Positions 45,401 through 56,900 of a stretch of 64,000 nt of DNA are shown in pieces. Under the pieces are notes generated by a model, which did not search any database, was not told the DNA's origin, and was given only the letters and a program-made list of their open reading frames with translations. A program made the position numbers and the translations under genes. Source of the stretch: Staphylotrichum longicolle (taxonomy: Eukaryota; Ascomycota; Sordariomycetes; Sordariales; Chaetomiaceae); NCBI GenBank assembly GCA_019096155.1, contig JAHCVI010000001.1, positions 6,386,001 through 6,450,000 of the forward strand, in the 5' to 3' direction. The stretch's first letter is position 1, and every line of letters begins with the position of its first letter.

Positions 45401-46561
45401 GCGATGCGTTCCTGGCGCCGCTGGTACTCCGCATCGTGCGGCAAGACGCAACCCCAGGCCGATCAACCGAGATGCGAGTAAGGCCTCCCGGGTGCCTGTC
45501 AATCAAATCTCTGGGGTGGTTCTGTAGGCTGTCGGCAGGCTCGCATGCCATGCCACCATCATCTATTCCCGACGGTTCAGAGTAACCCAGGTCTATTTCC
45601 GTCCACGACACATCGACGGTAGGAATCGTAGGGCAATGAGACTCTTTGTTCCTCCATTGTTCTCAACGGTTTCCCGCGCAACGAGACCTGGGACATGCAA
45701 TAAGAGAAACCTCCGAAACTCATACCTCGCCCGGAATGATGAGAAGCACGGCGATGGCAACCCTGCTTGGCAAAGTGCATCATGCATGCGTCCTCAACGT
45801 TGCGGAGGCCGTCATCCGAGCATTCTTTTCGGCCGCCTGCTCATAGTTCCGCCGTCTTAGCTGGAGCGCAGATACGCGCCAGAGGTTTCTGGGAATAGTA
45901 CGATTGCTGCGCCCTCGTGCTGTAAATCTAGATGTTCCTCCACTAACCACGGGGCATGTATATTGCTCGATCTCCTGCCCCCGATCCCCCATACCTTGCC
46001 AATCTGGTGGGTGGCCCAAAAACATGGCCCATGTGGCTGTCGCCAAGACAAGGCTGTTATACCTCCGGGTCCTCCACAGTCCAGCAACCCAATCGGATGT
46101 CGCCTCTTAAATGCTGCCGCTCAGGAACGGGGTTTGCCACACGTGGGCGTGAGTGGGGCACAGGCGTCAGCCTCGCCGTGCTTTGGTGGTGGAACCAGGG
46201 CCAATAAGGGGTCCAATTAAGGGTCTCGAGCACCAGCTGCAGGCCTGCGACGGTCCCTGTGTCAACGACAGCCACACACTGCCCAGTCCGATGGCGCCTT
46301 GGGGTCAGTGCCATGAAGAGAGATGGAAGAACTCCTGTTTCATGATTGCCGTTTTGGCTTCCGCCCATCGATCATAATCCGATGTTCCCTGCCTCAGGGG
46401 GTCCTGAAGGGGACGGGCCCTCGTCCGGGAGCTCATTGCTGGTGTTTCGTTCAAAAAGTAGCCATGTCCTGGCCACCATGATAAACTGAACCATCACCTG
46501 AACTCTAAGAATCAGCTGTAGCAACATCCCAACTGCATTTCCAGAACCGCACAGAAATACC
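42467..46561. other. 4.1-kb non-coding interval
   Basis: Divergent promoter space between the nucleotidyltransferase and the redoxin genes. Many frames of 60-240 codons occur on both strands because of high GC, but none shows a domain, signal peptide or consistent codon use. A long leader or non-coding transcript of the nucleotidyltransferase gene may lie here; that is inference. Confidence 0.5.
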
Positions 46562-47590
46562 ATGTTCTCCAACCTCGCCACCAAAGTGGCCCTCAAAAAG
46601 GTCGGCCTGCCGAGCGACACGTTTGACTTTTCCTCCTGGAAGACCAGCTCCGAAAGCAAACCGTCGAAGAAGATCACAAAGGCGCAGCCGGCGCCCAGTG
46701 ATGGTAGCAATACCAACGGCAACAACAACAACAACAACAACAAGGCCTGGCCGGAATGGATGTCGGTCAAGTCCCTCCCGCTGACCGTCCAGCCGTGGCT
46801 CACCCCGCGCCCGCCACCCATCCCCGTTGCCGACCCGCCCCGCGTAGGCGACCTTGCCCCGATTGACCGCGACCGGAAACTGGCGGTTGGCGGTGGAAAG
46901 AAGGTGCTGGTGGTGTTTTTACGCTGTGTCGGCTGCGCTTGTACGTCTCTTCCCTCCCGCATCCCTCTCGCCCTCTCTCTCTCTCTCTCCCTGTCTCTCT
47001 CCACCGTCTCTCCACCCCGTTTCAGCAGGCAGACTAGCATAAATCTTTTACGGTCATGAACCCCCTAACACGCAATCACACACAAAAGTCGCACAAAAGA
47101 CCTTCCTCCACCTCCGCGCTCTCGCCACGCGGTACCCCACGACCCTCACCTGCATCGCCGTCTCCCACTCCTCGGCCGCCGCCACCAGCCGCTGGGTCGA
47201 CATCCTTGGCGGCACGCGCGGCGGGCTCGTGCAGATCGTCATCGACGAGGACCGCGCGCTCTACGCGGCCTGGGGCCTCGGGCTGGGCAGCGTCTGGTAC
47301 GTGCTCAACCCGGCGAGCCAGGTGGCCGGGTTCAAGGAGAAGGGGTGGCTCGGGGAGCGGGTCGCGGGCTCGTTGCCGGTGGCGCCGAGGAGAGGGGTTG
47401 TTGGGGGCGAGGTCACGGCGGGCGGGGAGGGGGCGGAGAATGGGCCGGGGACGACGATGGGGAATAAATGGCAGCAGGCGGCGCGTGGGCGGTGGATGGG
47501 AGGGGGCAGGTGGTGTGGGGGGGCAAGGCGGCGAGGGTGGATGATGTGATGGATTTGGATGCGGGTGTGAGGGTGCTGGGGTTGGTGTAG
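46562..47590 (+). CDS. AhpC/TSA-type redoxin (PRXL2-like), one apparent 1-nt deletion near the 3' end
   Basis: Exons 46562..46940 and 47089..47590. The 148-nt intron starts GTACGT and ends CAAAAG and is CT-rich. The protein has a short N-terminal region, a poly-Asn tract (NGNNNNNNNK) and VGDLAPIDRDRKLAVGGGKK. The core VVFLRCVGCAFAQKTFLHLR places two cysteines in a thioredoxin-fold active-site-like motif. ITCIAVSHSS-like and VQIVIDEDRALYAAWGLGLG segments follow. The family (AhpC/TSA antioxidant, PF13911-like) is related to peroxiredoxins; peroxide reduction is inferred. In the uninterrupted frame the end reads RWMGGGRWCGG and stops at 47549. In the adjacent frame, WAVDGRGQVVWGGKAARVDD and DVMDLDAGVRVLGLV run to TAG 47590, the expected C-terminus. 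One missing base in the G/C-rich stretch 47478-47485 would unite them (293 residues). Confidence 0.85.
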
Positions 47591-49067
47591 ATGAGCTGGA
47601 GCCTGGCTAGGGGTCGTTGTGGGTTGGGGTGGGCTGGATTTTCTTGGGCTGGTTGGGAAGGGGGGTTGCTGCTGACTTGTTGGCGTCTGGCGCTTTTGGT
47701 GTGTTCTACTGGGAAAGAAGTTTTGATACCTGTTTTCGTATTTGGGTATTTTCTTTTTGGAAACCAAGCGAGCTGCAATTCCATGTCTCCTGTTTCTTTC
47801 TGTTCTCACCTTTTTCCTTTACCTTTTTTCCCCTTTTGAAGACAGGTTCCAAGCCGGTCCCTTGGGCAGAGGATGACTGTAGGGACTCGCATGATGTCAG
47901 GGATGACAGGTGCCAACCGCAAACCCTTGTGTTTTGTTTGTGTACAATGGCTTTAGTCAGAGAAAGCCTGACATGGATGCTGGCTTCAGGGGCAGCAGGT
48001 ATCTACCTCTGGTTCTGATCATGTACCGTTGGCTATTTTCTTTAGATCGAGATGCCGAAAGTGATGCTGTGCCCCTGGTTGTTCAGTTATAGGAGAGCAA
48101 GGAGCGGCGCAGTAGAGCCCAGGGTTAACTCCGGGCCAAACTCCGGGCCACCGTCTCCAGTGGACAAGCTTGAAACTCTCCGGTCAGCAAAAGCAGGGGC
48201 AGGGGATGAGGTCCGGAACAGGTCCCGGCAGGTTGGTTCTGAGGCGCTGGGCCGCATAGTGACGGGCCCAACGCTTTATGCCGTGCCCCGCCCGGCCTGG
48301 TGGCCGCAGGCGGCGCAGGGCTGAGAACCGGGCCAACAATCTATGAACAAGGGGTGAATCGACAAAATTCATGTGATTTAGACGCTGACAGAGATGATGA
48401 GTAAGGAGAGTAGGGAAAAGGTGGCGTGGATGAGCTGAACCAGGCCGAACACAGAGCTCAGTAATGTCCCTACAAACTTTTGCCACTTTTGTCACTCAGC
48501 ACAAAGCAGCAAACAAACACCCGCCGCACGATTTTGGAGTCTGAAACATTGCGGATTTAGCGCTGGCCAGGTGAACACCGAGTCTTGCCGTTGGGGGGGT
48601 GCAACAGGTTTTGAGTGCTGACAGGATCTGCGTCAGGAGCGCGTCACCGACTGCTAGTGCCAACCACAAAGCCATAGAAAAGCAAAACGTTTGCGATGAC
48701 AGGTGAGGTGATGCAGTTGTTGTCATGATTTTTCTCTGACCAACGGTGCTCTACGGAGCTGGTTCACGGACCCAGAAACCCGGCCACGGCCCGGGTCGGA
48801 GCACGGAGCTTTGGGGGAAATGTGGATCCTAATCCTGGTCTCCGGGGCTTGATCCCGACCAGAGGATTCGGCGCAATGAGTGGAGGAAGATGCCCCGGAA
48901 AGAAACTTACATCTCCGAAACCAAAGTAGGGAATCACTTTGTTCGTGACATCTGTATTTGTCACCCAACACAAGCCCAAATGTTATCAGATCAAGCAAGC
49001 TGTATTTCGAGGTCCTACTTTTTCTGCCAAAGGGAGGAGGGAGACACTATCAAGGTCTTCCTCCCAG
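47591..49067. other. Intergenic, nothing recognised
   Basis: About 1.5 kb, convergent 3' flanks, with no coding or RNA feature. A short imperfect repeat AACTCCGGGCC is near 48125-48150. Confidence 0.5.
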
Positions 49068-50341
49068 TCACTTTCCATGGCTTCCGTTCTCAAAACCAAC
49101 GGTGCTATACGTACTTATCTGCATATGAACCCGTGCCGGGGGTGTGCCGTCTCTCCGCAGCCCAAAATACTCTGGACGATCTTTAATGTATTTCGGTTGC
49201 TCGGAAAACTCCGCGCGATCCTTGCCATCCTTCGCCTTTCGACGCCTTTGAGCCCGGAGCTCTTCCTGCTGTTCTTTCTTGTATAGACCTTGGTGTTTTG
49301 TGTCGGATATCTTGTCTCCCTTGCTCCCAGAGTTCTCTTCAGATCTCTCATCGTTTGCTTGTCGTCTTGCCCTCCGAGTGTCGTCCGGCGATGAAGGTAT
49401 GGAGGATGGGCTTTGGCTCGCTCGCGTTGTCTCTTTGGGCTCGCGCTCTGATGACGGCGGTCGAGTCTGTGATGCATTCTGTGTCTTTTGTCCCCCATTG
49501 ACATCCTGACATCTGGACGCCAACCTCTGACTTCTTCTGGACCGCCTCCTCTCCCCGTCCTCAACTGCCCGCCGCGGAAACTCATCCGGAGAAGCATCTC
49601 GCGTCTCCTCTGAACCTTTTCTGCTCCTTTCTTTTCCGCTTTTGGTTTCTCGTCTCTTTGATGTTCTGTTTTCTTTTCCTCTTGCACATCATCCCGTCTC
49701 GGCATCGCTTGAACCTGCAATTCACCCAGAGTTTTCGTTGATGGCTTCAGAGTCTTCTCCTTCTTTTTTTCGTCGTCAAGTATTTTCCTTCTAGAGATTG
49801 ATCTCTCATAATTCCTTTTGCTGGTGGCTGATTTGGTCTTGACTTGGCCGTCTCCAGTCACCTCACTACTCGCATCGTAGTTACTTTCCGAGGGCGGTGG
49901 TAGTATGGTGGTTCCGGAACCACACTCGCTGGGTTCTACTGTATCTAGAGTGTAATCGACCGGTCTGAAAACCTGCAAATCTTTGCAATCTTCATAGGGG
50001 TTTAGAGGCAGCATGGGGGTTTCCGGTCTGAAAACCTGCCGATTTTTGCAATATTCATAGGGGTTTAGAGGCAGCATGGGGTTTTTCGGTTTGGCACCCA
50101 CTCGCATTAGGGCTCCGCTGCTTGATTCCTGGTATTGCTGGTATTGCTGGTGTCCATTATCTTCTGCCCTGAACTGGAAGGTGTTTTGAGAGCTATGCCT
50201 CGCATGAATCCATAGATGCGTGGGTAGAAAAGGGTCTCTCTCCTGCGTTCGGTGTCTGTTTGACGGCGTCGGGTAGTATACAGAAGTGCAAGGGTTCGTG
50301 TAGTAGTCTTTCGGCTCGTACTCATCCGGATGTTCTGGCAT
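49068..50341 (-). CDS. Polar, charged hypothetical protein with duplicated 21-residue unit; frame uncertain near the 3' end
   Basis: From ATG 50341 an open frame of 408 codons runs to 49115. The first 230 residues are plausible coding sequence: MPEHPDEYEPKDYYTNPCTS, a tandem pair NPMLPLNPYEYCKNRQVFRP and TPMLPLNPYEDCKDLQVFRP, then Lys/Glu-rich helices. After about position 49650 this frame turns into His/Arg/Met-rich sequence. A second frame, open from about 49713 and ending at TGA 49068, becomes more coding-like (RDASPDEFPRRAVEDGE; KEQQEELRAQRRRKAKDGKD; EFSEQPKYIKDRPEYFGLRR). One missing base in the A-rich stretch at about 49640-49700 would give a protein of roughly 424 residues ending at 49068. 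No intron with good signals bridges the frames. Family and function are not recognised; it is mostly disordered and basic. Confidence 0.55.
49962..50087 (-). repeat. Two tandem 63-bp coding repeats
   Basis: Copies at 49962-50024 and 50025-50087 differ at a few positions and encode two similar 21-residue units (MLPLNPYE-CK--QVFRP). The duplication preserves the frame. Confidence 0.85.
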
Positions 50342-52207
50342 GTTGACTCAGATGCGGTCGTCTCGAATGCGGTCGTGTCAAATGCGCACAGATTATGGTG
50401 CAAGTCTCGAAGCAAACGGTAGAATGCAAGTTTGTTGAACGCTGCAGTCCTTGGGAATGTGTGAGCAATGTGTTGCCAGACCGCCTCTTCAAATAGTTAA
50501 GATTTTCGTCACTGAGACCTCCATTGCAGGTGTTGCAAAAACAAAGGGTTTTTGTTCTCGTAGCAGATATCATTATCGTGAACTCTTTGTGATGTGATTG
50601 CTATGACGGCGCCCGCATTACTTGCCCAACATGTAGCAAGTCATGCCGCTCAGGAGCTGACCACGACATATCACCGACTCGCCCGATCAGACAGCCTACC
50701 TTAGTAACAATGGAGAAGGAGATCACGGTTACCCATTGTTGGGCCTCATCAGCGCAGGAAGTGTGACCACCCCTCCTTTCAGAGTCCGGTCTGTTGACTG
50801 CTGTTGGTTGCCATGTAAACAATGCGAGACCCAACCCCTGAACCGAAGGACACGGCCTACCCCTAACCCTGAACAGCTGAACAATCTCACTCCCAAGCGA
50901 CTTTGGTTTGCCAAAGCATGCATGCATGCCACATGTGCCCAACCAAACTCTGGCGACAGGAATAAACCAACCAGCAGACGCAAGACAATAGTTGACCGAA
51001 GGGACGACGAGATATGTATTAAGTGTAATAACCCCCCAGGTAATTCCGCAGGTAGGTAGTAGTTAGGTGTAAATAACGTGTAGTGTCAGTGTCGGTCAAA
51101 TCAACCAGGGGGACCTTGTATGCTGCCGTGTAGTGTAGTGTCTTTGCAAGGAGAGAGGAGAGAGGGGAGGGAAGAAAAAAAAGACAAACGCCCCCAATAG
51201 ATGACCACCAGGTAGTTGATTCCCGTCCGTCCACCGCCCACCCGCCCATCCGCCTCCCGCTTCAAAGATGGAAAGCATCTCCCAACACCACCGAGATGAG
51301 AGGGCAAAAAAGAAAACTCGCCGAAACCCATTGCTTCCCACCGGTGCTGTTGTGTAACCCCATTCCCATCGCCGTCCCGCCCCATTGAAGAATTTGCTCC
51401 GATCTCCCGCGTTTCCCAAACCCCCAAAGATGAAGTTGCGTCGATTTCCCTGTCGGTAGTTGTTCCTATATACTAACGTGGCGCGAGGTGAAAACGAAAT
51501 CGGTCGGTTGCGGTTTTGTTGACTGGGCGCGTTGCGGTGGCGGCACCTCGGCGACTCCCAAGAAGCCACATAGCCGTTTCTTTTCCGCCATTTTCCTTGA
51601 CGATCATGCCCGTGCCGGTAGCCGGTCTCTCGTGTCCCGTATTGTCTGTCGCCAACGACAAGAGACAAGGCTCAGGCGCCGGAAGATGAGAGGTTGAAGA
51701 CCCGACGAAGTGAGAGAAACCCAAGACAACAGAAACGACCACGACACTCCCATTGCCAATCTTGCCGCAATCCTTCAATCCTTCCTTCCCGCAATCCAGA
51801 GATCTCAGCCCTTTGGTTTGTGTCCGCGCGCGTGTGTGTGCAAACATGAATGACCAAAGACTCACCCCACGCCCTTCTCCCGTCCACTCTGCCTGTCCCC
51901 TCCAGAAACAAATCCCTGAAAGACTATGCCAGCCGGCCCCCCGTTTGCCCAACAACCACAACCAGAAGAAGCAAAACAGAAACAAAAACACCGTTGGTTG
52001 CTCACATTTTATCCACGCCAACCCCGCCTTGTTGAAATGTCCATTTGCAATCCCGTTTCCTCAAAGATCCCCGCGCGCCATCCTGACTTGATGAACAAAC
52101 TCCCTCCTTTGGCCTGCCACACCGACCCACCCAAATCCCACCAAAAGACTCCATTTCCCGAAATACGCTCCATGTTTGCTTCACAAAAACATGCCCAAAA
52201 AATGACT
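50342..52207. other. Intergenic, nothing recognised
   Basis: About 1.9 kb between two minus-strand genes. It holds a CCCCTAACCCTGAA telomere-like word at about 50860. The 190-codon minus-strand frame at 51096-51668 has no motif and irregular composition, so I do not call it. Confidence 0.5.
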
Positions 52208-53957
52208 CTAACCCCACACGCTGGCCTGGACACCCAGGCCGGGCTTGCTGCCCCAGCCGTTGGGGCGCGCGCCCCAGCCCGAGAGGCCGACGCTGGGGCC
52301 CTCGGCGCCCGCCGAGGACGGGTTGGCGGGCGCGGCGGCGCTGCTCGGTGCGCCACCGTTCTCGTCGTTGCCCGACGCCGTATAGCCCTGGCTCAGGGGC
52401 GACGGCAGCGGGGTGGTAGACCGCTTGCTCAGGGCCGGGTTCGCCGGGGGTCCACTGACCGAGGGGCGCGTACCGATGGGCGCGACAGAACCCTGGGAGG
52501 GCTTGCTGCCGGGGCCGGCGTGGTGGGGTGGCGATCCGCCGGGCGACGAGGCGCTGGTGCGGCTGGACTGCTGAGGCGCCGGGGTCTCATACATGCCCTT
52601 AGAGCCGGGGTTGGACTGGGGACTCGTGTTGCTGTTGGCGCGGACTTGGTCGTTCGGCCCAGCGGACTGGGAGCCCTGGCCGGCTTCGGTAGTAGGCTGG
52701 GAGGCGGCATCCGGGTGGGCGGGAGGTGCGCGTCCGTACTCGTAGGCCAGCGGAGAGTGGCCGCGCAGAGCACCAGGTCCGGCCTGGGGGCCAGGGAAGC
52801 CGGGGCGGGCACCGGCGGTTTCGTCGGCGAAGCCACCGCCCTCAACAAACGCACCTTCGCCGTACAGGGCACTACGCTGCTGGGCGATGAGCTTGCGGCG
52901 ATCCTCCTCGGACAGGCTGCCGGGGCTCATGGCGCGGTCCGACTTGTTGCTTCCGTACGACATCTCGGAGAGGACGGCTGTGAGAACTCAAGTTAGCCTC
53001 AAATCCTTGACATTTCGTCTCAGAACCCAGCCTCCAGAGTATCCCCAGTAATGCCCATCTTTACAGAGTTCAGGAAGCACAGGACCATTGGGCGTCGAAC
53101 CGCACTTGTGGTGCAACACAGTTGGGAATAGAAATGGTTGAGCTCCGGGGGCACCCGAGGCTCCTGTTTCTATGATTTTTTTTTTTTTTTTTTTTTCTCG
53201 CTCTGGTAGGAAGACTGATGCTATACAGAAGAGGGCGGCCTACTTCGGTTGTATTGCTGCTCTTGATGGTAGTTCCGAAGCTCTCGCTCCCGCTGAGCGG
53301 CCATTCTCCTCTTGGCCTGCATCATCTGTTCCGCCTCGTTCGAGCCGCGCGAGGACTGGTGCCGCTGGGTGGCGTAGAAGTTCTGCAGATTCGACTGCGT
53401 GTGCGGGCCACGCGCATCATCGAAATTGGCCATGGAGTGCGGGCGAGAACCGGGACCGGCGGGCGGGCGTCCGTCTGGCGTCAAGGGTCAAAGGTCAGTT
53501 GGGCAGGGCTCGTCGGTTGTCGGCCCGGCCAGTCCCAAGCATACTTACCGAAAGCTGGGTGTGATCTGGCGGGGCCGGGATAAGGTAGGGACTCACGACG
53601 GCCCCCAGCACCTCCAAACATCTTCCCGCTCTTGATGAGGTTGTCGATGGCGCGGTCGACCTCTGCGACGCGACAAAGTCAGTTTCTATCCAATTGTCTC
53701 TTGCGTGTAGCTCCACATCTGCTGCATGTTCATACCCTCGAGCTGATGGGTGAAGGCGGCGGGCTCTTCACGCGGGACGGTGGAGCTGGCACCTGTCGGC
53801 AGACAGAAGGGTTAGCTGACAAGGAGCGCGACAACGTGGCGAGGATCCAGAATGTCAAGAACGAACCGGAGCGGGCGGGCGGCGGCGTCTGGTGGTCCCA
53901 ACCGGACTGGCTGCTGGCGCTGGGAGGCCATTGCGAAGACTCGTAGTACGCCGACAT
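52208..53957 (-). CDS. Five-exon polar hypothetical protein (MSAYYESSQW N-terminus)
   Basis: Exons 53957..53867, 53792..53736, 53662..53549, 53474..53244 and 52977..52208 (420 residues). All introns have consensus borders (GTTCGT...CGACAG, GTATGA...CGCAG, GTAAGT...GCCAG, GTAGGC...GCTAAC...CACAG). Intron 4 is 266 nt and contains a T21 tract on the plus strand. Candidate conserved blocks are SSTVPREEPAAFTHQLE, VDRAIDNLIKSGKMFGGAGG, ARGPHTQSNLQNFYATQRHQ, a helical EAEQMMQAKRRMAAQRERE and MSYGSNKSDRAMSPGSLSEE with DRRKLIAQQRSALYG. The remainder is Pro/Ser/Gly-rich and disordered, ending in WGSKPGLGVQASVWG. There is no enzyme domain, signal peptide or membrane helix. It resembles ascomycete proteins of unknown function; a regulatory or scaffold role is only inferred. 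The exon chain closing cleanly in phase is the main support. Confidence 0.82.
53176..53196. repeat. T21 mononucleotide tract in an intron
   Basis: Twenty-one consecutive T (A on the coding strand) inside intron 4 of the preceding gene. It is likely length-variable. Confidence 0.9.
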
Positions 53958-56900
53958 GTTGACGGAGGGTCGTTTGAGGTGTGCAGACCGGAAGGCCGCA
54001 GCGATTATCGGCAGCGCTAGGAACGGGACGCGGGGGAGATTTCCGACTCAACGGTTGACTGTGCAAGCCGGCTCTGGTTAGTTTTGGTTGTGTAAAATAC
54101 ACTGCGCGCGGTGGGTGGTGCGCGGAAAACGGCGCGACAGCGACATGCGTCAGGCACAATTGTGCCAGGTCGTGATCCGGGTGTCTTGGAACTGGGGGGA
54201 AAGGGGCCCAAGGGGAGCTGAGGCGCGAAAATGAGGTTTGGCTGCTGGTCGCGAGTGGCGCACCAGAGACCAGCGCAGGGAAAAAAAATTATTTCCTTGG
54301 GCTGACCTCGCAGCTCCTCAACGTGCGCATTTTCTAAGGTCGCACTCACCTATTCAAGTCAACTCGGTCTGTCGTTGTGAAAGTGCCCCGTCTGATCCAA
54401 AAAATAATTGGCAAGCGGACCCCGAAAAGAAGGGAAAAGGGGAAAAGGAGGGATTTGGGCTCGCTGCTCAACACGCGGGCGGTTTTTTTTAGTCGCGAGC
54501 TAGGGGTGGAGGGTTGCGCCAGAAGGAAAAGACCGGGGAGATGGAGGTTCTTAGGCCCGGCGTAAAGGACGGGATGGCGTGGGTCGATCGGTCTGGCGTG
54601 GTGGTCGCTCTTGGGTTGCAAAATGGATGCGGTCCCCTTTTCTGGTTCGTGGGAGGCGCACGGGAGCGGAAGCACAGGGCTCAGAGCAGGGGACAGAGTG
54701 GGTTAGGTTGGCAGCACCGCTGGGAGGGAGCGCCTGGGCAGAGTCGGCAGGGTGCGCCTGCTGCCAGAAAGGGGGAAATTTCCACTTTCACCAACATGAA
54801 AGGTGCCAGTTCCACGAGCAGCTTCCATCGCAAAGAGGGCCCATTCAACATGCCTTCTCTTTCGTGCACCAGAATCATACGGATCTGGCAGGCGGACACG
54901 GTCGAAACCCAACAAACTCGACAAGACAACAAACCGTGGTTGAACTGGTAAGGCCCTTGTCTAGGGTTCATTTCTAAGCTCTTCAACGGGACCACGCGTT
55001 GAATTCGAATACGGCAGGGATAGCGGAATATTTAATCATCGCTAGCGCAGAGAGCGACTATCAAGGTCCACATCCAACCCAGATCAGACAGGAGATGCAT
55101 TGACAAGTTTGACAACGACACAGCAGTCCAAAGCATCATCAAGACCTCTCCAGGGACCATGATGCGAGGACGGTTGTCACGTACGGTACGAAGATGCCTT
55201 ACTCGGGTGTGGAGATGACGGCTCCAAAGTTCAGACAGTGTGGGAATCGTATATGCCGATGAGGTTGCCCCGAGCGGCAGGTTAGAAACGGCTGGCCAAA
55301 GCTCCAACGATCCGCTTCTTCGGCACTGGAATTGGTCTGCTGCGATGGAGATCTGCGGCTCCCGCTGCTTGGAATGGACCGCAGAGCTGACGAGGCAAAG
55401 GTGACACACAAGAAGCACATCCAGCTTCATCATCGAGAGGCCGAGGTTGCATGATCATCCGCTCAGCGCTCGAGGAACCCGAGACCAGGGACAATGGCGG
55501 GCCGGTGCGGGTGAGGTGGGTACCCTGTACATCCTGGCTGCCACACGCCGTTCAGTTAGCGCCCAGATACGGCAGGGGGTGCTGAATAGGGGAAGCCGCC
55601 TTGCTGGGTAGGAAGGTTCATTGGAAGAACTCATGGAATTGTTTCTTCACTTTCACAGCGCCACGCCAATTGCATCTGGCAGAACGAGAAGCGGAGCCTG
55701 TGCCATGCGCTCTGGGAGATGAGTGCCATGGTCACCTTCCAGCTGTGGAAGCCACCAAAGAAACCGGCCATCACGGCGCGAACTTCCAGGTTGCGCTTGC
55801 CCCCACTGCTCGGCGGCGCTATTCCCGCTAACAGCGCTGCTCGGGATGCACAGGGTCCGCAAGAGACATTGCAAGGGGGGGTCCAGTGTTTAGCGACGGC
55901 GTCCAAATTGGCTCCATTGCTTCTCCTCCGTCTCCATCTCGAGCCAATTCTGGAAGCGTGCTGCCAGAGTTTTGAGCATTCTGCCGTGGATGCAAACTCG
56001 CAAGTCCCCAAATTCGAAACTCCCGCGGCTGTTTGTGCGGAGTCCCATCCCGTCCCACGTCTTTGCTTGCACTGTGGGGAGGGGAGGGGCAGCAGCGGAT
56101 CTCGGGCAAGATCAACCCGCCGGCCGATGCAGCTTCCTGATCCCAAATCTGGCAGGAGCATCTCCCTCACCACTGTGTCGACCTGCATTTTCCAGCACCA
56201 AGGATGCTTCTTCTCATGATCGAACCGGGAGCTTGACGAGAAATCTGGCATGCAGAAGATACCAGCCTGCGCCTGGTCGTCCAAACCAACTGAGCCAGGT
56301 GCACGTGGGAGGTGCATGGATCGGACCTCTGTGCCGGAAGCCATGCCTTCAGCCCTGCAGTCCGTGTTCCTGCTGTTTCATCTGCGCTGCCTCGATCGCG
56401 CCCTGTTGCAGGAAGCCGAAGAGGGTTCGTATAAGGTACTGCATGCGTTCAATGTGAATGAACTTGAGCTTTTGCCTGATCAGGGCTTCCAAACTCGACG
56501 CTCCATCTCATCTTATTCCGACAATTGTCAGTCGACCGAGCCCAGCAGCCCTAGGGCGGACGTTGCTGCTGATGCCGCATGTCGTCAGAGAAGCACTGTG
56601 ACCCGAGCAGCACCTGTTTGAAACGGAACTGGGACAGTTCGGTTGATCGAAGCTCGGGGTTCGACCCGGAAACCATTCCTGCCCGGGCCGCTTGACCCAG
56701 ACTTGCCCTTTTCTCGGGTCATCTCATCAGGGGTTGTCGTCCGAGGTCGACATGTTGCAGCCCACGACGATTTCTATGAACGGAGCTCCTGATACAACGA
56801 TTCGTGCATGAGGTTTCACTGACAATGCTCAGACGGGTGTAATTACTAATACACTCTCAGTGGCTTCATGAGCTCCCAGACGCTGCCTGATCAAGATTGG

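Noticed and set aside
51096..51668. 190-codon minus-strand ORF
   Set aside because: Low-complexity, Phe runs and no motif; no intron signals linking it to neighbours.
55631..56344. 237-codon minus-strand ORF
   Set aside because: Opposed by a 166-codon frame; no domain, no consistent codon use.
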